Made by a program: the position numbers and the translations under genes. The notes beneath the pieces were generated by a model, which worked only from the letters and a program-made list of their open reading frames with translations, was not told the origin of the DNA and did not search any database. Positions 19,856-29,593 of a stretch of 64,000 bases of DNA are shown here, in pieces. Numbering within the stretch: the stretch's first letter is position 1; the number at the start of each line of letters is the position of its first letter. Source of the stretch: Limnephilus marmoratus (taxonomy: Eukaryota > Arthropoda > Insecta > Trichoptera > Limnephilidae); the NCBI GenBank assembly GCA_917880885.1, contig OU862910.1, positions 15,698,710 to 15,762,709 of the forward strand, given 5' to 3'.

Positions 19856-22782
19856 ATGAATTTGCAACCTACAATAATTAACGTCATTACAGCGGCGAGT
19901 CGTAGGCGTCCCCGGTGCGGGCCAAAACTGTTGGTGAATTACACCAACATTCGCGGCCTGGACACCAATTTGAACTCTGTCCATCACCACCTTTTTTCTC
20001 TACGTCCCAACCTACTATTCCTGTCTAAAACGCAGATAGCCGAGCCTATAGACACCTCCTGTCTGGACTGCCCGGGCTTCACCCTCACAGGCAAGTACAG
20101 ACCTAAAGTAGGTGTCTGTCTCTATAGTCGATCTGACGTCAACTGTGTGCGACTGTTGAATCTGGAAAACTCCAGATTCGACTAATGTGGGTACGCGTCA
20201 ATCTTGCCAGTACGGTAAGATTTTACGCGTGTTTATACCGCTCACCGAACCTTAGCGAATCAGACACGTCCGAGCTCTTCAAACACTTAAGCGACACTAT
20301 TGATGACCTCTTGCCCCGCTACCCTACGGCAAAGTTTGTGGTCCTGGGGGACTTCAATGTTCATAACGAACCTTGGTTGAAGATCTCAGGATCAACAGAC
20401 TCGGCTGGACGCCAAACGGAATCCTTTGCACTTTGCCACGGATTGGAGCAAATGGTTCAGGAGCCTACAAGGGTTCCTGATGTCCATACTCACCGTTCCA
20501 TTCTGTTAGACCTATTTTTAACTACTGTGCCACACGGTTACAGGATTAAAGTCACAGCGCCTTTAGGATCGTCCGACCACTGCCTGGTGACGACATCAAT
20601 CCCTGTAAACTTCAGACCACCAAACGAGAGGCTGAAGAGAAAAGTGTGGCACTATAGGTCAGCAGATTGGTTCGGTCTGCGGGCACATTTTAATGCTTTC
20701 TCGTGGTCAGCTATCTGTTTTTGGACTTCGGATCCCTCAAGATGTGCCCAGGAAATTGGTGAAGTCATCACATCCGCGATGGATGGCTTCATCCAATCTA
20801 CTGTTAAGGAATCTGGTCTAGGCTCAAAGCCGTGGTTTAGTCGACAATGCGCTGAAGCAGTGCAATGAAAAAACGCGGCTTACCGAGCCTACAACATATC
20901 TAGAACATCCGAAGACAGAACAGCTTACAACAAAATGGCAAAAGAAACCAAGAGAATCATAAATAGGTCAAAATTAGGACCAGCAGATCAGCAGAAAGCT
21001 GACTGCATGCCCGCATGGCAGCAGGCAATTCTGGTCGCTTGCGGGCTCTATAGGTCGCAATTTCTGCAAATCCAGTCTGCCACCTCTTACCAGACCTGAC
21101 GGCTCACTAGCAAACACCGCCACCGAAAAGGCTAACTTACTAGGTAAAATGTTTGCGGATAACGGATTGACCAAGGTGCTGTCCCGACGTCGGTTCCTCA
21201 CTGCGGTTTTCGTATGAAAAAGCTGAGGATCCGGCATCAGGAAGTAATCCATGTTTTACGAGGGCTTGATGTTAATAAAGCTAGTGGGCCTGACGGAATA
21301 CCTGCCCTGGTGAGGTGCGCTGCAGAAATAGCTCCAATTATGACGAAGCTTTTTAAAATGTCCCTGAAGACTGGCTCTGTGCCCTCTGGTTGGAAAAACG
21401 CGGTTATCCGTCCTATTCCAAAGAAGGGTGACCGCTCCAACCCGGCCAACTACCGCCCCATAGTGATCACATCAGTTCTGTCTAAGGTGATGGAACGTGT
21501 GATCAACGACAAACTGCTCACATACCTCAAGAAGAACAAAATTATTAACGACCGTCAATACGGATTCCGGCGGAACCGCTCGTGCGGTGATCTTCTCGCG
21601 TATGTGACGCATGTTTGAGGGCGATGCCTGGAACGTTTCGGTGAGACCCAAACGGTTGCACTGGACATCTCCAAGGCCTTTGACCGGGTTTGGCACCGAG
21701 GACTTGTCAACAAACTGCATTCTTACGGACTTCCCGCATCCTTGTGTACGTGGATTGCCGACTTCTTGAGGGAGAGGTCGATTCAGACGGTAGTCGATGG
21801 TTTCACCTCTTCCTCACACTCGATAAATGCTGGCGTCCCGCAGGGATCGGTTCTGTCTCCGACTTTGTTTTTGTTGCACATCAACGACCTTTTGTCATGT
21901 GCACCAATTCACTGTTATGCGAATGACAGTACAATTCATGATAGCTTTTTATTTGACAAGCCTCCAAAGGGCTCACAAACTCCAACAGCTCGTAGGGCTT
22001 TGAAGCAAAGAATGAACGGTTACCTCGAGAGTGTTTTCTCTTGGGGTAAAAATAATCTCGTTGAATTTAATGTTTCAAAGACCCAATCTTGTCTGATTAC
22101 GTCTAAAAGGGATCGAAATGAAAATCTAGTCTCTTTCAACGGAAGCAATCTTCCGAACAGGCCCTCCATTGATATGCTTGGTGTAACCCTAAGTGACCAA
22201 CTCAGGTATGGGAGCTCTATCCAAGCCAGAGTAAAGTTAGCCTCCCAAAAACTGGGCGTACTGTACAGGGCCCGCAGATACTTTAATAGTACACAACTGC
22301 TAACCTTGTACAAATCACAAGTACGCCCCACGGTTGAATTTGGCAACCATCTCTGGTCTGGAGCTCCAAAATACCTGAAAAATACCCTCGACTCTGTGCA
22401 GAAACGGGCGGTCCGTTTGATAGATTCTCCCATCTTAACAGACGGATTGCAATCTTTAGAGCACAGGCGTCGGGTGGAAATGCTATCCTTGTTCTACCGG
22501 TATTACAATAGAAGATGCTCCGAGGAACTAGCATCATTGATCCCTTCGGCACCGGTGCATAGTCGGGAAACACGCCAAACGCGTGCCCAACATTTGTACA
22601 CGGTTGACATTTATCACATGAGAACGGGTCGTTTCTTCGACTCCTTCTTGTGTTCAACAGCTCGGCTGTGGAATGATTTGCCGGCCTCTCTGTTTCCGCC
22701 TTCCTACAACATGGGTCTCTTCAAGACCAATGTTCATTCCTTCCTCTCCTCAAAAAGACCCTCCACACAGCATCCCAGATGA
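19856..22782 (+). pseudogene. LINE ORF2: AP endonuclease plus reverse transcriptase, broken
   Basis: I chose ATG 19856 because it is the first ATG after the UTR A-run and leads straight into the endonuclease. EEP endonuclease: NYTNIRGLD (about 19937), LLFLSKTQI, GDFNVHNEP (about 20350), SSDHCLV (about 20570). RT: NKASGPDGIP, IPKKGDRSNPANYRPI, ALDISKAFDRVWHRGL, GVPQGSVLSPTLF, YANDST (about 21917). C terminus: STARLWNDLPAS. It is disrupted by a one-base shift at 20183-20185, TGA at 20866, shifts near 21005 and 21170, and TGA at 21616; the frame 21214-22782 is otherwise open. The catalytic Glu of SETQ-type endonucleases is Lys here, and the RT YADD is YAND. Such an enzyme would nick target DNA and copy its own RNA; this copy cannot. 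Confidence 0.9.
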
Positions 22783-22829
22783 CATAGGCCCTGAGGGAAA
22801 TTATTTTCCTCAGGGCCTCCTGTGTGGAG
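22761..22829 (+). other. Conserved 3'-terminal double hairpin of the LINE family
   Basis: Outer stem CTCCACACAG (22761-22770) with CTGTGTGGAG (22820-22829). Inner stem AGGCCCTGAGG (22786-22796) with CCTCAGGGCCT (22808-22818) and an 11-nt loop. Both stems are perfect here. The structure recurs at 6.9, 40.35, 41.0, 41.85 and (weaker) 9.6, 14.4, 19.2 kb. Placed just before poly(A), it is a plausible RT recognition site; that role is inference from other LINEs with 3' stem-loops. Confidence 0.75.
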
Positions 22830-22879
22830 TTAATGTAAAAAAAAAAAAAAAACTTTCAAACCTTTCTCTATTCCTTTTC

Positions 22880-22955
22880 TATCCAATTTTTCACTCTTAT
22901 CAGCCTCACAACTTTTCAAAATAGAGATGCCATAGCTCCATTGACTTTTCGGTCA
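22880..22955 (+). mobile_element. SINE-1 tail fragment, decayed
   Basis: TATCAGCCTCACAACTTTTC and GATGCCATAGCTCCATTGAC match the pre-tail part of SINE-1. Confidence 0.4.
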
Positions 22956-23934
22956 AACTTTTGTAGCATCAGAAACCAAAAAAATGAAATATTTAGAGAC
23001 CCTCACCGGATTTCTAAAAGCCTTCAACTTCAGCATTATGAGTAATTGCTTTTTTACAAGCTTAACCCTCTGCCACGAAAAAAATACCATCCGCCAAAGT
23101 TCAAGACCGGGACTCGCTTCCCACTTTCCTTTATAATTCCTTCTACACCGCATCCAATATTTGAATCAACATGAAAGCTTAAATTCACATTTCTTGTTGG
23201 CACTAACTAAACCAACCAGAAATGAGAAGTTTAAAGGGTAAAGAGCATAAAGGCAGTTTGAATACCAAGAAAAATAAACCTGAAAGAAATAAATAAATTA
23301 TAAAGCCAAAGCATACAGGAAAAATCTGTCAAGTAAAAAAATAATGTCACCATCATATTGAATAAGGACAAACAATGCCTGGCAGAAATACGTTTTATAA
23401 AAGCAAAAAAAAAACATTGTACCATTAATTATGAGCGTTTCGCCTGACACGGATAAAATACGAAACAGAGCTCTTTTCAGAATAAAATAAAATGTTTTTG
23501 TACGAGCTTTTGACCCCGAGGAATAATATTTTTCCTGCAGAATTTGTGTTTAAATGCACACCTTTTGCAAATACATTCGATAAATACTCGTACGACCAGT
23601 ACGTAAATCCAGTACGACAAATCTTATGGAATCTGACCTCTCATTTTATTTTAAATTTTAGTGTAGGTGTACTGGGGAAAACTGCTACTCTTCTAAAAAT
23701 CTTTAGAAAATAAGTTTTACCGACAAATTTTATAGCTATCTCTAAACCATTACACTCTGAGCGTATATGGTAGAGGTTTTTCTTTAAATGAACCATTTTG
23801 GCACTAAATTCAAGGTCAATCGAATTATGGAAAGCAGCAAAATACAAGACATGGCTTCGAAACTAACGTGACTGGTGCATTAATAATTGCAGTCCACATG
23901 GTAATGATTTTTCGATTTCATCTTTCGGTTGGCT
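22956..23934. other. No recognised gene
   Basis: AT-rich. Frames up to about 73 codons (for example 23492-23713) resemble nothing I know. Confidence 0.3.
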
Positions 23935-24072
23935 TCAGACTGTAAACCGCAGACCTAATACTAAATGTCATAATAATTATTATATGACTTATAGACTGCA
24001 GACTTAATACAAGACTGACTTAAGACTGCAGACTTAATACTAAATGTCATGATAAGTCTGCAGTCTGCCACT
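23935..24072. repeat. Interleaved direct and inverted GACTGCAGAC repeats
   Basis: The unit AGACTGCAGACTTAATAC, often followed by TAAATGTCAT, occurs three times. The last is followed by its inverse ATAAGTCTGCAGTCTG. Confidence 0.7.
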
Positions 24073-24419
24073 GACCTGGCTTTGACGGTAGCCAACATCC
24101 TAAAAGGGAATATACTACCAAGAGAAATAATAATTTAGATTCGAAACGATGCGACTCATAAAATGACTTCAGATATTGAGCAATTAAATTAGAGCATTAA
24201 TTATTTTTGTATTTAATTCTTAAAACTCCATTTAATTTTAAAAATATAATTAAAATTTAAAATATTATAATTAGGTTCTGCAAGTATTTTAGTTTATATT
24301 TTTGAAACAGCTGTTTTAATGGCTCCTTTATTGTTTATTATCTATTATAAAACAGCAAATGCTGTTGTTAATTTTGTTCTGTACATTGTTTTTTCTTTGT
24401 TTCATATTATTTAGTCAAT

Positions 24420-24543
24420 TTTTATAAGGACTCGTAAGGAACACTATAGGATTACTTTTATGTTTATTGTAGTTAAACGCACTTGAAGTCAAATAACACA
24501 AAACAGCTCTACATAAATACTACGTTATTATTGTTATTATTTT
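24420..24543 (-). repeat. ATT-microsatellite-linked module
   Basis: On the minus strand: (AAT)n, GTTTTGTGTTATTTGACTTC, AAGTGCGTTTAACTACAATA, AAAGTAATCCTATAGTG. It matches 14705-14840. Confidence 0.6.
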
Positions 24544-24810
24544 TCGGCTTACAAGGCCATTTTCAAATTGTGGTTAAACCACTTTGAGACGACTTATTTA
24601 TAGGATTCTAAATGTCAATTTTTTAAGGTGTCTGAATTGATTTATTACCGGTAAAACTAATTTAGGCACTTTCGAAAATTGACTAAAGATCTTAGAAATA
24701 AGTCGTTCTCAGCAAATTTGTAATAAATCAATTTAAACACCACCATCCTATAAATAAGTCATCTCAAAGGGGTTTAACCAGAGTTTGAAAATGGCCTTGT
24801 AAGCCGAAAC
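24543..24810. repeat. Foldback element with 65-bp arms
   Basis: Left arm TTCGGCTTACAAGGCCATTT to CTTATTTATAGGAT (24543-24607); right arm ATCCTATAAATAAGTC to GGCCTTGTAAGCCGAA (24745-24810). Weaker pairing continues inward (GGTGTCTGAATTGATTTATT against its complement). Fragment-like similarity to 57780-57825 (TTTGAAAATGTCTTTGAATGCCGAAAC). Confidence 0.75.
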
Positions 24811-26416
24811 AGCTGAAACAAAACTAAAATACTTAAAGGACTTGATAATGAATTTATTTTTTATAAATTACAGTACCAGTTGCCTTACTCTCAATGCTTA
24901 TATACGAATATTATTTTTCTCAACTCTCTTCTGTTTTGATCCACATCTCCCTAATCGGGGGTGCCGTAGATGACTGGCTCAGGGTTGTTCGTCTTACGAA
25001 GTATATTCGCAAAAATTAAGGTTCAAAAAAAGTTTTTGCTTCATTAAGGAGTCGATGTGAAAACTTGACCTCTTTGGCTGCCTTTAGTTTTTTCAGCCGA
25101 AAGGCAAAAAATCGTTTTACTAGAAACCCTCTAGAAAGGCCAAAGACATATTTTCTAGTTGGTTACTTTAACAGATTTTAATTATAATTATTTTACAGAA
25201 AAGTTCTTCTTTTACGCTAGGATTAAATCATTTCTGGTGCATAATTAATTGTTTATTCTACTGTAAATAATACAAACTTGGTCTGAAAACCGCTTTTTGT
25301 AATATAAATTGGTTCTAGTTTTACATATAACTATGCTTCAACCGAGCAGTAGAGTAGAGTAACAAACTTTAATAAATAAAGCAAGCTTTGTTTTTCAGCC
25401 ACGTTTTTTAATACTTTCATGAAGCCAAAAAAAATTGCATCGACACGGAATTATTTTAGCCTAAAAATAAATCACTATAAAAATACTGATTTATTTTATT
25501 TTCAAGATTTTTAGTGCACACACTACAAAAACTAAAGGTCACCGTATTATGCCGGAACAAATTAATAAATGTGATGCGTAATGCATTAAAAATTTATAAA
25601 AAAAGGATTAAATAAGTTATAAAAATTCAATTTAGTTATAAAATTTGACATTAAGTGCGGGTTATTTCAATTAAAAATCCTTTTAATAAATATTGCTTTT
25701 GTGTTATAAATTGGCTTTCGGATGTCTAAATTGGTCTCGTCTCGAACAGCACAACTAATAAAATACTCCACTAAATAATTTTTAGTTTATAATTGGGAAA
25801 TATTTTTGAAGTAAAACTTTTTTAGCAACATTGTGATTTGAAAGTCAATGAAACGAAAAACCGACACTATTAGGAGACAAACACATACATCTATAGTATT
25901 TAGCCTTCGAGAGCATGAGTCATGAATAATCAGTCTCTACTTTGTGCGGTGCTTCGTAGGCTCCCCACTGTTGTCTACTTTAATTTTCTGAAGGTTTTAT
26001 TTCTACCGCGTGTGAACTGCAATTTTTTTTTTATTTAACTTGTAAATTAAAAAGGTATTAAGGAGTAAACTTTGCAACTTTGCAACATTGCAACACACTT
26101 ATCATATTTAGTTAATTAGATTATTGAAAATTTTAAAAATTCTGGATACCTACTCGTATCAGTAACGATTCTGTATTTCAGTCGCCATGTTTAATTAACA
26201 TTTTCAGAATTTATTACCCCGGAAAATAATCCGGATTTTTATCTGATGGCTTGATGGGCTGATTGCCGTTCTGTAATTTTTCCCTGGACGAGATTAGCGT
26301 AATGGGTCCCGACTCCCGACGCCGACGTGCCGTGCAAGCCTTCCGTCATGTGGACAATCTCCGTTCTCCAATACAACGATCCACAATTTTTGAAAATCGT
26401 TATACAGGAAAAATAA
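24811..26416. other. Mostly featureless AT-rich stretch
   Basis: Contains a SINE-1 tail scrap at 24950-24995 (CACATCTCCCTAATCGGGG, GTGCCGTAGATGACTGGCTC). The block 26240-26400 is GC-richer, with an open minus-strand frame at 26239-26442 containing EGLHGTSASGVGTHYANLVQ; I do not recognise it. Confidence 0.3.
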
Positions 26417-26537
26417 GATACACATATAATACATCGTCTCATACATATAAGAGTATGTATGAGACGATGTATGAATGTGAGTGAGGCAAAGAATCTGTGC
26501 TAAGACCGAGTTGTTTGGCGGTCCGTCCTCTCTGCCT
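26417..26537 (+). mobile_element. RTE-like LINE 3' end fragment
   Basis: GTATGTATGAGACGATGTAT GAATG, then GAGTTGTTTGGCGGTCCGTC CTCTCTGCC, as in the other RTE copies. Its left edge forms an inverted repeat (ACATCGTCTCATACAT / ATGTATGAGACGATGT, 26432-26474). Confidence 0.75.
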
Positions 26538-26539
26538 AT

Positions 26540-26740
26540 ATCTTTATTTATTTATTTATTTATTTATAATACAAAAGAAAGTACAAATAACATATTAGGC
26601 AGCTTTGTCTGTCCAACTAGGAAAGTTTCCCGTTCCAGGACAGACAAATTGACAGGTTTAGTTCATAATATTATTCCAATAAATGTACTTAATTACATAA
26701 CCAACAAAATAAAAATAGAAAAGGTAACCTGGTAGCATAT
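26540..26740 (-). mobile_element. LINE 3' UTR fragment with AAAT tail
   Basis: On the minus strand: GACAGACAAAGCTGCCTAAT ATG, then TTTGTATTATAAATAAATAA. TTTA repeats at 26541-26565 are the tail. No coding part. Confidence 0.45.
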
Positions 26741-26744
26741 AATA

Positions 26745-27172
26745 TTATACTATATTATATTATATTATATTATATTATATTATATTATATTATATTATAT
26801 TATATTATATTATATTATATTATATTATATTATATTATATTATATTATATTATATTATATTATATTATATTATATTATATTATATTATATTATATTATAT
26901 TATATTATATTATATTATATTATATTATATTATATTATATTATATTATATTATATTATATTATATTATATTATATTATATTATATTATATTATATTATAT
27001 TATATTATATTATATTATATTATATTATATTATATTATATTATATTATATTATATTATATTATATTATATTATATTATATTATATTATATTATATTATAT
27101 TATATTATATTATATTATATTATATTATATTATATTATATTATATTATATTATATTATATTCTATTATATCA
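26745..27172. repeat. (TATAT)n array, about 420 bp
   Basis: More than 80 almost perfect copies of a 5-bp TATAT unit. Edges are slightly degenerate (TACTATAT left, TCTATTATATC right). Confidence 0.97.
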
Positions 27173-27325
27173 TCTTTGATGATGCTGTGAGGAGGGTTTT
27201 TTAAGGAAAGGAAGGAGAGGTAGTTCTGGGAAGGAAAAAGGTATGAGGGGTGGGTAGGAATCTGGGGATCAATGCTATCCACTAAATGATTACCGGGGCG
27301 GTGGTAAACACATCCGCCTCCTAAA
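27168..27325 (-). mobile_element. Short LINE derivative, internally deleted
   Basis: Reverse copy: ATCATCTTTGATGATGCTGT, AGGGTTTTTTAAGGAAAGG, GGGTGGGTAGGAATCTGGGG, a deletion, then GGGGCGGTGGTAAACACATC CGCCTCC. It abuts the TATAT array. Confidence 0.7.
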
Positions 27326-27374
27326 TCTTAAGTAGATATTGCACATATAAGTAGATCGTATTTTGCCATTCGTC

Positions 27375-27570
27375 AGTAATCATTCAGAATTGAAACGTTA
27401 CTTGAAATGACTTTAGCCGTGTTTGATGACTAGATCTGAATAGCCAGCTACATTTTCCACATCTCCTTCCCCTCCCCATTACCTTCGACACCACACCATA
27501 CCAAAATTGGAGATGCCATATTCTCACTAGCTCGAGACGCTTGGGAGCAGCTCATGCATGGTATTCGGAT
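27375..27570 (+). mobile_element. SINE-1 body fragment
   Basis: ATTCAGAATTGAAACGTTAC, CTTTAGCCGTGTTTGATGAC, GATCTGAATAGCCAGC, GGAGATGCCATATTCTCAC. The two sides share TGCACRTATAAGTA-type blocks (27340 and 27631), so an older repeat may host it. Confidence 0.7.
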
Positions 27571-27811
27571 ATAAAAGTTATATTACATGCAAGTAGGAAT
27601 CTTTAGCGTTTTTTTTTGCTAAGCCGACTGCACGTATAAGTATGTCGTATTTTGTGATTGCCGCATGCTCCTTAGGAGAGTCGAAATTATTAGTAAAGAT
27701 ATTTTTACAGCGGATTTTCACTCAGAATGCCTTCAGACATAAGTATATGGGCATTGGTTTTACGGCCGTATATCCTCTATGCATACTTGAAGAAAACATC
27801 TTCTAAACTTT

Positions 27812-27892
27812 CGGCCGGACCAATTATCGTCGGACCAACCGTCTGCCGGACGAACTGTCGGCCGGACCAACTGTCGCCGGACCAATTGTCGG
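27812..27892 (+). repeat. Minisatellite, about 16-bp unit
   Basis: Five variants of CGGCCGGACCAACTGT, 13 to 18 bp each. GC-rich against an AT-rich background. Confidence 0.85.
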
Positions 27893-27927
27893 GTCACCAA
27901 AAGTTTTTTACAAAACTGAATGACGTA

Positions 27928-28056
27928 TGAATCCATCCCTTCAAATGCGGTGCAAGGAATGGGTCGAGGGTTTCTGTCTGGAGAGGTCAAAAGACACCCT
28001 CAACCAGTCTCTCTCGATCCGGCCCGCTACGCAGCAGGTGAGCAGATACATCGGCC
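27928..28056 (-). mobile_element. Main-LINE 5' UTR fragment
   Basis: Reverse of the 5' UTR: GAGGTCAAAAGACACCCTCA ACCAG, CTCTCTCGATCCGGCCCGC, GCAGCAGGTGAGCAG. No 3' end attached. Confidence 0.7.
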
Positions 28057-28144
28057 ACATATTATATCTACAGATATAGTGGACCTATCTATTGATTGGT
28101 ATTGTATTTTCCAAATGTAATTTATATTATTTGTATTTTTCAAA

Positions 28145-28262
28145 TGTATTTTCCGTGGCGGAAGGGTGTGAGGAAGAGATGGAAGGTAAAGAGAAAGGTT
28201 GAGATGTAGGTACCTAACTAATCATATGTGATCAATTAACACGGCTAAAGCCATTACAACAA
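28145..28262 (-). mobile_element. SINE-1 scrap, very decayed
   Basis: Ends AACACGGCTAAAGCCATTAC; the rest is a diluted GGAAGGTAAAGAG-type body. Confidence 0.35.
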
Positions 28263-28799
28263 AAATTTGGAGGTCTATCAATATTAAATAATAAAACACT
28301 TGGAAATGAATAAATAAATCCTACATACTTTATATGAAGGTTTCAACGAAAAAATTGTTTAGTTTAAGAATGTATTCGACTAATAAATTGCTTCATACAT
28401 ACCCAAGAAACCTGAATATTAATTAATAATAAGCAGAAAATAAACTTGAGCGTGAAAACAGTTTTTTTTCTTATAATGTTCCCTAGAATTTAAATAAAAC
28501 AACGATTTAAAATTAATTCTTGCACCTGTCATGTTCAGTTTGTAGAAAAGCTAAATCTGCCTTATCATGAACATATGTATTCATCGAAAAGCTTTTCGTA
28601 AGCCCGATTTAAGTACGAATTTGCGGAGTGCGAATTTTCAGACGGTTGCCTTCTTGAGATAGGAACATTTGATTAATCGGTGTGTAAAATTTGTGAACTA
28701 AGAATGAATAATAAATAATTATATTTTTGAATGTAGCTATTACTTTGTGGTTATCCATTATAGAAAAATGAAACAATTCAACTTTGTATAAACCACTTA
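28263..28799. other. No recognised gene
   Basis: AT-rich unique sequence. Confidence 0.3.
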
Positions 28800-28943
28800 T
28801 ATGATGCGCAAATCCGACCGGTTTCGGAACAAACGTTCCTTCGTCAGGGAAAGCTTATACTAATTTGACAGTTTCGGACAATGTTTTATTATGGTAGGGG
28901 TGGAGCCGTTGCTAGTTAATAATGTAGATTGGGTGGGTAGGTA
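28800..28943 (-). mobile_element. Penelope-like 3' terminal region with hammerhead-like fold
   Basis: On the minus strand, 28821-28848 reads CUGACGA, A, stem GGAAC-GUUU-GUUCC, GAAAC, followed by CGGU and later AAGTGGTTTATAC. The 9.9-kb arm has the same layout with GGAAG-GGUG-CUUCC, so the stem is kept by a paired G/C swap. Penelope-like elements are known to carry hammerhead ribozymes in their terminal repeats. I do not find a convincing stem I or cleavage triplet. Confidence 0.55.
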
Positions 28944-29276
28944 TTAGTGTAGAGTGGGTGGGTAGGGGAACAAATCCATGATTGGGCTATATGACAATAT
29001 TTTTTGTTTGTTGATAATATATTCATTATTTTTAAGGGATTTTTTAATTTCCAAGGCTTCTAAGTTATCTAAACTTTTTCCTTTATGATTAATATGAAGA
29101 ATATTTATCCCTGTATTTTTTTCAAAACTAGGGCTATTTTCAATGATATGGTTAGCAAACTCAGAAAAATTATTATTATTAAGACACCTTAAATGTTCTT
29201 TGATTCTGATTTCAAAATTACGAGTTGTTTTTCCAATATAAAATGAGGGACAATCATTGCACTTGAGTTTATATAT
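28944..29276 (-). pseudogene. GIY-YIG endonuclease domain of a Penelope-like retroelement, 5' truncated
   Basis: The frame runs to TAA at 28944-28946. It starts with IYKLKCNDCPSFYIGKTTRN, where IY and YIG are the nuclease signature and C-N-D-C between them matches the extra zinc-binding cysteines of Penelope endonucleases. RIKEHLR follows (catalytic-type Arg and a His), then ANHIIENSPSF and a Glu-containing LEALEIKKSL. About 110 codons are open with no stop. The reverse-transcriptase part that precedes this domain in intact elements is missing; upstream sequence (29280-29340) is low complexity. In the family this enzyme nicks DNA for insertion. The domain call is firm; activity is not testable here. 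Confidence 0.8.
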
Positions 29277-29289
29277 TTTATTATTTTTA

Positions 29290-29593
29290 TATAATAAATA
29301 AATAATTAGTTTAAAAGTAGTTTTTTTTTATTGTTTTCGGGTTTTACATTTTTAAGAAGGTCGTAGGCGATATTTTAGCTAAAAAATCAAATATATAGGT
29401 AACAATAATTATAAAATAAGTTTTTTTGTAAAGCGTGGCAGAAAATGTATTTTCTAGGTGTACATTTTTCTGTTGTTTTTCATTTCGTATCGTTTATTTA
29501 ACATCTTTATTTTACATAAGTACAATATAATAAGATAATAATAATATATATTTTTTAATTTCTTACACCCTACAAATTTGAATTTATTACATA
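29290..29593. other. AT-rich junction between Penelope remnant and Helitron
   Basis: No recognised content; low-complexity AAT/TTTA runs. Confidence 0.3.

Larger units (their letters stand above)
19290..22852 (+). mobile_element. Near full-length CR1/Jockey-group LINE
   Basis: It has a 5' UTR of about 565 bp starting TTGGTAGGCGGG, an endonuclease-reverse transcriptase ORF (19856-22782), a 3' double hairpin (22761-22829) and a poly(A) tail (22837-22852). The start agrees with independent copies at 6630 and 39962. No separate ORF1 is visible: the UTR carries one long but composition-driven frame. Non-LTR elements insert by target-primed reverse transcription; I see no clean target duplication. 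Clade placement (CR1/Jockey group) is from RT and C-terminal motifs and is not tested by phylogeny. Confidence 0.9.

Noticed and set aside
26745..27172. CRISPR-like or satellite centromere array
   Set aside because: It is a simple 5-bp microsatellite with no spacers and no longer period.
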